This document shows positions 19,711 through 23,617 of a stretch of DNA of 23,617 nt, in pieces (within the stretch, counting starts at the first letter, position 1; the number at the start of each line of letters is the position of its first letter). This DNA comes from a virus. Where the stretch lies: positions 23-23,639 of the IMG/VR virus record IMGVR_UViG_3300001460_000167; one strand, 5' to 3'. A model generated the notes under the pieces. That model ran no database searches and was not told the DNA's origin. It saw only the letters and a program-made list of their open reading frames with translations. Made by a program: the position numbers and the translations under genes.

Positions 19711-20594
19711 TGAAAAAAAACTTATTTATTATTGGTAACGGTGAATCTAGAAAGTATCATGAATTAGACTACTTAAATCTTTATGGTAAAGTATATGGTT
19801 GTAATGCTCTTTATCGTGATTTTACACCTGATGGATTAATATCTTGTGATTGGAAAATGCAATATGAGATTCACTCATCAGGTTATACTTCTAATAATAA
19901 TTGTTATTTTAAAAGTTGGAAAAGACTACCTAGTGATTTTTATGATATGATGATGATGACCAGTTTAGCAGAAGATGTAACAAAAGATTTAAATGTACAA
20001 CTAAAAGAAGCAGGCCTTCCAACCTTAGAACATTTTGTATATGAAAATGAACGAGGTAATAAAAAAGAATGTGTTGTACAAGGTATTAACGCTGAACAAG
20101 TCGCTTATGTTTTACAGAAGTTAATACAAGAATATAAAATGGATAGTTTTGATGTAAAAGAAAAACTTGGTAATGCAGGATTATTTATTAATTGGGTTGA
20201 AGAGAAAGATAAGATAAAAGATTTAGACCAGTTTTTTGATGGTGAACATAAGGGTTGGGCATCTGGCCCGACAGCAGTAAGAGTTGCAATAGAAGAGAAC
20301 CCTGGTATTGCATCAAGTAATGTTTTCATGTTAGGATTTGATATGAAAACAGGTGGTAAAGTTAATAACATATACAAAGATACAGATTGTTACATATCTA
20401 AAGATTGTAAATATGTTGGCTCTTCAAACTGGAGACAACAACACAAACAGAATTTTGAGAACGACAACTATTCTCATATAAAGTTTTACAGAGTCATAAA
20501 TGACGATTCCATAATTGAGGAATGGGAAGATTGTGACAATGTAAAAAACATAAGATATTCAGAGATGAATACGCTTATAAATAACTCTATATAA
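19710..20594 (+). CDS. Rossmann-like phage protein, possible MAF/DUF115-type
   Basis: The 294-residue protein begins with a nucleotide-binding-like strand and loop (KKNLFIIGNGESRKY, 2-16), followed by YGCNALYRDFTPDGLISCDW (about 28-47), a pattern seen in DUF115/motility-accessory-factor-like proteins and in uncharacterised marine phage proteins. A later block has GPTAVRVAIEENPG and NVFMLGFDMKTGG. The first domain suggests a sugar-nucleotide or other nucleotide-sugar-handling enzyme, but I would not name a reaction. It is the last gene before gp32 and has a one-base overlap with the acidic protein. Confidence 0.7.
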   Translation: MKKNLFIIGNGESRKYHELDYLNLYGKVYGCNALYRDFTPDGLISCDWKMQYEIHSSGYTSNNNCYFKSWKRLPSDFYDMMMMTSLAEDVTKDLNVQLKEAGLPTLEHFVYENERGNKKECVVQGINAEQVAYVLQKLIQEYKMDSFDVKEKLGNAGLFINWVEEKDKIKDLDQFFDGEHKGWASGPTAVRVAIEENPGIASSNVFMLGFDMKTGGKVNNIYKDTDCYISKDCKYVGSSNWRQQHKQNFENDNYSHIKFYRVINDDSIIEEWEDCDNVKNIRYSEMNTLINNSI

Positions 20595-20618
20595 TGATTA
20601 AGTGAAAATAAAATAGCA

Positions 20619-20624
20619 TATAAT
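20619..20624 (+). promoter_or_regulatory. TATAAT -10 box upstream of gp32
   Basis: TATAAT lies 20 bases before the gp32 start, with no recognisable TTGACA at 16-18 bases upstream (GATTAA there). This fits a middle-type promoter dependent on an activator, as T4 gp32 has, or a weak host-type promoter. The ribosome binding site GGAG (20632-20635) follows. Confidence 0.5.
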
Positions 20625-20643
20625 AACATACGGAGAAAATAAT

Positions 20644-21537
20644 ATGTCATTAGATACTTTAAAAAAGTCTAATTCATTAGACAAAATATTAGCTGCAGTT
20701 AAAACTGAAACTGCTCCAGCTGAAAAAAAATCATATGTAGATGAAAGACTATGGAAACCTGAACTAGATAAATCTGGTAATGGTTATGCAGTAATAAGAT
20801 TTCTACCATCACCTGAAGGCGAAGATTCTATGCCTTGGGCGAAGTTATGGAATCATGCATTTCAAGGTCCTACTGGTAAGTGGTTTATTGAAAACTCATT
20901 AACTACTTTAAATCAAAAAGACCCTGTGTCCGAATACAATAGTTCATTGTGGAATTCTGGTGTTGAAAGCGATAAAGAAATTGCTAGAAGACAAAAAAGA
21001 AAACTACAATATTATTCTAACATATATGTTGTATCTGACCCACAGCATCCAGAACACGAAGGCAAAGTATTCTTATTCAGATATGGTAAGAAAATCTTTG
21101 ATAAGTTAATGGAAGCTTTACAACCTCAGTTTGAAGATGAAACTCCTGTAAATCCTTTTGATTTTTGGGAAGGTGCACACTTTAAATTGAAAATTAGAAA
21201 GGTTGATGGTTATTGGAACTACGATAAGTCGGAATTTGAAAGTCCTTCAAAGTTAAATGAAGATGATGCGATTTTAGATAAAATCTATAAATCAGAATAC
21301 TCTTTATCAGAGTTTACTGCACCATCTAATTTTAAAACTTATGATGAACTCAAGTCCAGGCTTGATGATGTTTTAACCGGCACTCAATCATCTAAAAGCT
21401 CTGCAGAAGATGTAGAACTTGAAACAGCTGTAACTGATGTTGAAGACAAACAATATGTTGACAATGTTGTTGCAACAGCAAAGACTGAAAGTGATGACAG
21501 TTTAGATTACTTTCAAAAACTAGCAAAAGAGGCTTAA
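20644..21537 (+). CDS. Single-stranded DNA-binding protein, T4 gp32-like
   Basis: Coats ssDNA in replication and recombination and interacts with gp59. The 297-residue protein (T4 gp32 is 301) has an N-terminal LKKSNSLDK region like the cooperative-binding motif, the OB-fold core NGYAVIRFLPSPEGE (about 46-60), WNHAFQGPTGKWFIENSLTT, HPEHEGKVFLFRYGKKIFDK (about 138-157) and PFDFWEGAHFKLKIRKV (about 174-190), and an acidic C-terminal tail. The T4 zinc ligands (His-Cys3) are not conserved: the equivalent stretch LNQKDPVSEYN has no Cys. It has its own promoter region and a strong terminator. Confidence 0.93.
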   Translation: MSLDTLKKSNSLDKILAAVKTETAPAEKKSYVDERLWKPELDKSGNGYAVIRFLPSPEGEDSMPWAKLWNHAFQGPTGKWFIENSLTTLNQKDPVSEYNSSLWNSGVESDKEIARRQKRKLQYYSNIYVVSDPQHPEHEGKVFLFRYGKKIFDKLMEALQPQFEDETPVNPFDFWEGAHFKLKIRKVDGYWNYDKSEFESPSKLNEDDAILDKIYKSEYSLSEFTAPSNFKTYDELKSRLDDVLTGTQSSKSSAEDVELETAVTDVEDKQYVDNVVATAKTESDDSLDYFQKLAKEA

Positions 21538-21561
21538 ACACCTACTTTGTTTCTCCTTTAT

Positions 21562-21599
21562 AAGGGTATGCGAACTTAAAATTCACATACCCTTTTTTT
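21562..21599 (+). terminator. Rho-independent terminator after gp32
   Basis: AAGGGTATG (21562-21570) pairs with CATACCCTT (21586-21594), with an inner GAA/TTC, followed by a T-run through 21599. It ends the gp59-gp32 block just before the next late promoter. Confidence 0.9.
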
Positions 21600-21601
21600 A
21601 T

Positions 21602-21609
21602 TATAAATA
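21602..21609 (+). promoter_or_regulatory. T4-type late promoter box TATAAATA
   Basis: TATAAATA lies three bases after the gp32 terminator and 26 bases before the ATG at 21636, with GAGGAGAACGAGG as ribosome binding region. It lacks the GTCA half-sites of the other two late promoters. Confidence 0.75.
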
Positions 21610-21635
21610 GTACTAAGAGTAGAGGAGAACGAGGT

Positions 21636-22085
21636 ATGGATCCTATTACAGCGATCGCCGCAGCAACAGCTGCATTTAATACAATTAAAAAAGGTTTTGA
21701 ATTCGGCCGAGATGTTGAAAGCATGTATGGTGATATCGGTAGGTGGATGCATGCCAATGAATCCATTCATCAAGGACATCATAGAGCTAAAAAAAGAAAT
21801 ATTGGAAGTCTTGAAGAAGAGGCTTTAGAAACCTTTGGTGCTTTGAAAAAAGCAAAGAGAATGGAAGATGAGCTAAGAAACTGGCTTATTGCTACCCACG
21901 GAATGAATGCTTGGAATGACTTGTTACGCATACAAGCAGGAATTAGAAAAAAAAGAAAAGAAGACGCAGAAAGAAAAAAAAGAGAATTTGAAGCCATGCT
22001 TAAATGGATATTTGGAGGGTTTTTATTTGTTATTGTTGCAGGGCTTGTACTAATGATAACTATGAAGTATACTGGACACATTTAA
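21636..22085 (+). CDS. Late phage protein with C-terminal membrane anchor
   Basis: The 149-residue protein has an N-terminal Ala-rich helix (ITAIAAATAAFNTIKKGFEF), a basic amphipathic middle (KKAKRMEDELRNWLIATHGM, then many Lys/Arg) and one transmembrane helix near the C-terminus (about 126-143). This matches an uncharacterised late gene found in T4-like cyanophages and pelagiphages, as far as I can recall. It is driven by the TATAAATA box at 21602, so late expression is expected. It may be a virion or lysis-related membrane protein. Adjacent to the 22086 gene with no gap. Confidence 0.75.
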   Translation: MDPITAIAAATAAFNTIKKGFEFGRDVESMYGDIGRWMHANESIHQGHHRAKKRNIGSLEEEALETFGALKKAKRMEDELRNWLIATHGMNAWNDLLRIQAGIRKKRKEDAERKKREFEAMLKWIFGGFLFVIVAGLVLMITMKYTGHI

Positions 22086-22274
22086 ATGTCTAAAAAAGTA
22101 TTCAGAAAACCAGATGATTTAAGAAGTCACTATCGCCCTAGACATAGAATTACAGAATATAAATCACCTGTTGTTGCATGGGAAAGTAGATTGGATAGAG
22201 AATGGGTAGAAGATTTAAAAGGTAATGGTTATTTTCAACAAAAAGTTATTTTAAAGAAAAAAGAAAAAAATTAA
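22086..22274 (+). CDS. Small basic late protein of 62 aa, unknown
   Basis: Starts the base after the previous stop in the same late unit. The product is basic and rich in Arg and His in its first half (RKPDDLRSHYRPRHRITEYK) with a Lys-rich tail. It has no hydrophobic segment. It ends at 22274, where its stop codon overlaps the stop of the convergent minus-strand gene. Function unknown. Confidence 0.65.
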   Translation: MSKKVFRKPDDLRSHYRPRHRITEYKSPVVAWESRLDREWVEDLKGNGYFQQKVILKKKEKN

Positions 22275-23617
22275 TAATCTGCGGCCTCAGATGCTAAAGT
22301 CATTCCTCTATCAGGATTCTGTGGACCCATAATAGATACTGTACTTGTATTTGAATTATTCGTAACATTTGTTGTTGGTGCAATAACAGCAGTTGGCTTA
22401 GATTGGTCAATTGCAAGTTTATCTTCAAATCTATTATCAAAAGAACCTGCAGCTATTTTATCACCAGTGATTGTTCTATCTTCATCAATTCTTGCTTGTG
22501 CTCTTTCTTTTTCTAAATTTGCTCTTAATACTCTTTGTTTCTGAGATTCAACAACAACCTTTTCACCTTTAATCTCACTTAATCTTTCTTCTCTTTTTCT
22601 TTTTCTAACTAATACTCTTTCTTGCGATGCTGTTCTTTTATTTTGCATTTCCAGCATAGATGCGCCAGTAGCATCACCACCAGTTTGACCTTGACCAGCA
22701 AATGGGTTATCATCTCTAGCGGGTTTAGCGGGTTTGCCAGTATCTTCGTTTAATTTCGCCACCTTTTCATCATCATCTCCTCCAAATCCGAAGAAACTCT
22801 TAAAAGCGTCAACTTTATCTTTAACAAATTGTTTTATCGCATTAACTATGCTTCCAATTTTGTCAGCAATATTAACAAAGAAATCTTTTACCTTATTATA
22901 AATTCCTACGATACTATCAACTATACTAAAGTTCTCAACACCAAAAAATTCTAGAATCCCTTTTACAATGTTATCAAAAGCATCTATAAGACTTGTAAAC
23001 ATTTTCTTTACACCTGATTTAATTAAATCAACATCACCTGTAAAAATACCTTTAACCAAGTCCATGACACCTTGAAAATAACTTACTGCATTATCAAATA
23101 ATCCACCTTCACCAAATATTACATTAAATACACGAGGCAATACTACACCAAGATAATCTATAAATGCCATGATAGGTGGTTTTAATTTTTCTATCATTCT
23201 TTGAAATGCAGGTATGATAGTATTCTTTATTAAATCAATTAACATAGTAAAATATGGGCTATTAATAAATGCTCTAAATGCCAGTAACCCAGCAATTAAT
23301 AATCCACCTTTAAGTAAACCTTTTATCATATCAAATACACCACCAAGTGCATTTTTTGCTTTACCCCCCATAGATTTTGCAAACCCGCCGATACCTGCAC
23401 TAACACCTTCAAGAGTACCAGATATACCTGCAAACACTCTACTTTGTTCTTTTAATTCTTCTCTTGATGGTATTGATGCACTTATTCTTTTAAACATACC
23501 TTGTATACGACCTGCATTGATACCTTCAAGTTTTAATTTTTCTCGGTCAGTTTTTGCTGAAAGTGCTAAGAACTTTTGATTTTTATTTATGTCAAGACCT
23601 GATTTTTCCGCCTCTGC
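22271..23617 (-). CDS. Large virion structural protein, partial (C-terminal part)
   Basis: The minus-strand frame is open from the right window edge (23617) to TAA at 22271-22273; the ATG at 23497 is internal because 40 further codons upstream are coding. The 448 visible residues contain a Gly/Ala-rich and hydrophobic region (GGKAKNALGGVFDMIKGLLK, then GLLIAGLLAFRAF), a long amphipathic helical section (many KDFF, DKIGSIVN and DAF repeats), an acidic GFGGDDDE linker, a highly charged coiled coil and an Asn/Thr-rich C-terminus (TTNVTNNSNTSTVSIMG, ending EAADY). Tape-measure-like and other tail or baseplate proteins have this composition, and similar C-termini occur in cyanophage virion proteins. 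It is the only minus-strand gene in the window. Confidence 0.8.
   Translation of the reverse strand, partial: AEAEKSGLDINKNQKFLALSAKTDREKLKLEGINAGRIQGMFKRISASIPSREELKEQSRVFAGISGTLEGVSAGIGGFAKSMGGKAKNALGGVFDMIKGLLKGGLLIAGLLAFRAFINSPYFTMLIDLIKNTIIPAFQRMIEKLKPPIMAFIDYLGVVLPRVFNVIFGEGGLFDNAVSYFQGVMDLVKGIFTGDVDLIKSGVKKMFTSLIDAFDNIVKGILEFFGVENFSIVDSIVGIYNKVKDFFVNIADKIGSIVNAIKQFVKDKVDAFKSFFGFGGDDDEKVAKLNEDTGKPAKPARDDNPFAGQGQTGGDATGASMLEMQNKRTASQERVLVRKRKREERLSEIKGEKVVVESQKQRVLRANLEKERAQARIDEDRTITGDKIAAGSFDNRFEDKLAIDQSKPTAVIAPTTNVTNNSNTSTVSIMGPQNPDRGMTLASEAADY

Noticed and set aside
23214-23579. Plus-strand ORF of 121 aa opposite the structural gene
   Set aside because: It is antisense to a convincing 448-residue frame, its product is of biased composition (many Pro, Asn and Ile) and it has no ribosome binding site.
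1-23617. CRISPR array, insertion sequence or integrase
   Set aside because: No regularly spaced direct repeats, transposase motifs or tyrosine/serine recombinase signatures were seen.

Overview
The window is a 23.6 kb, very AT-rich, almost entirely plus-strand piece of a T4-like marine myovirus genome. T4-type replication and late-transcription genes identify it: gp61-like primase, Rnh-type 5' nuclease, gp59 helicase loader, gp32 single-stranded DNA-binding protein and gp33 late coactivator. They are mixed with PhoH, a class II ribonucleotide reductase, a 2OG-Fe(II) oxygenase, DUF6433 and small proteins of the kind found in cyanophages and pelagiphages. Genes are packed with ATGA or TAATG overlaps. 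The base composition and gene set fit phages of streamlined marine bacteria such as SAR11 or OM43. The host is inferred, not shown.

Layout. 1-2865: four uncharacterised, probably virion-related genes, the first cut by the window edge. 2957-3820: two tiny proteins, one zinc-ribbon-like and carrying a perfect 12-bp inverted repeat, then a protein with an EF-hand-like loop. 3817-5374: a lysis cassette of Rz-like i-spanin, an o-spanin lipoprotein overlapping it, a DUF1353 protein and a 58-aa holin candidate. 5389-9584: primase, NrdJ, a zinc-ribbon peptide and a PD-(D/E)XK nuclease, flanked by two small coiled-coil/membrane genes that share a duplicated 61-bp late-promoter module. 9603-12875: early-type TTGACA promoters, small early proteins, Rnh and DUF6433, ending in a promoter/small membrane ORF/terminator unit. 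12892-17953: a SleB-type hydrolase, small proteins, a secreted SoxYZ-like carrier, PhoH, an M15 peptidase, a 2OG oxygenase and a RecB-like exonuclease. 17954-18418: a circularly permuted two-piece tmRNA, a PqqA-like minigene and a strong terminator. 18447-21599: gp33, gp59, small proteins, a Rossmann-like protein and gp32 with its terminator. 21602-22274: a late promoter and two late genes. 22271-23617: a large structural gene on the minus strand, converging on the plus-strand block and running off the window.

The most interesting content is the phage's apparent investment in host quinoprotein metabolism and translation rescue. It carries a PqqA precursor peptide (the substrate for PQQ cofactor synthesis), a periplasmic SoxYZ-like carrier of the type associated with quinoprotein dehydrogenases, and a split ssrA RNA with an alphaproteobacterial-style tag (ANDNFASQDYALAA). 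Together these suggest a host that oxidises methanol or another alcohol with a PQQ enzyme, and a phage that supports this during infection.

Three promoter classes are visible: sigma70-like TTGACA-16/17-TATAAT promoters (primase, 9664, 10165 and 12651 genes), T4-type late TATAAATA boxes (5450, 9429 and 21636 genes) and a lone TATAAT box before gp32.
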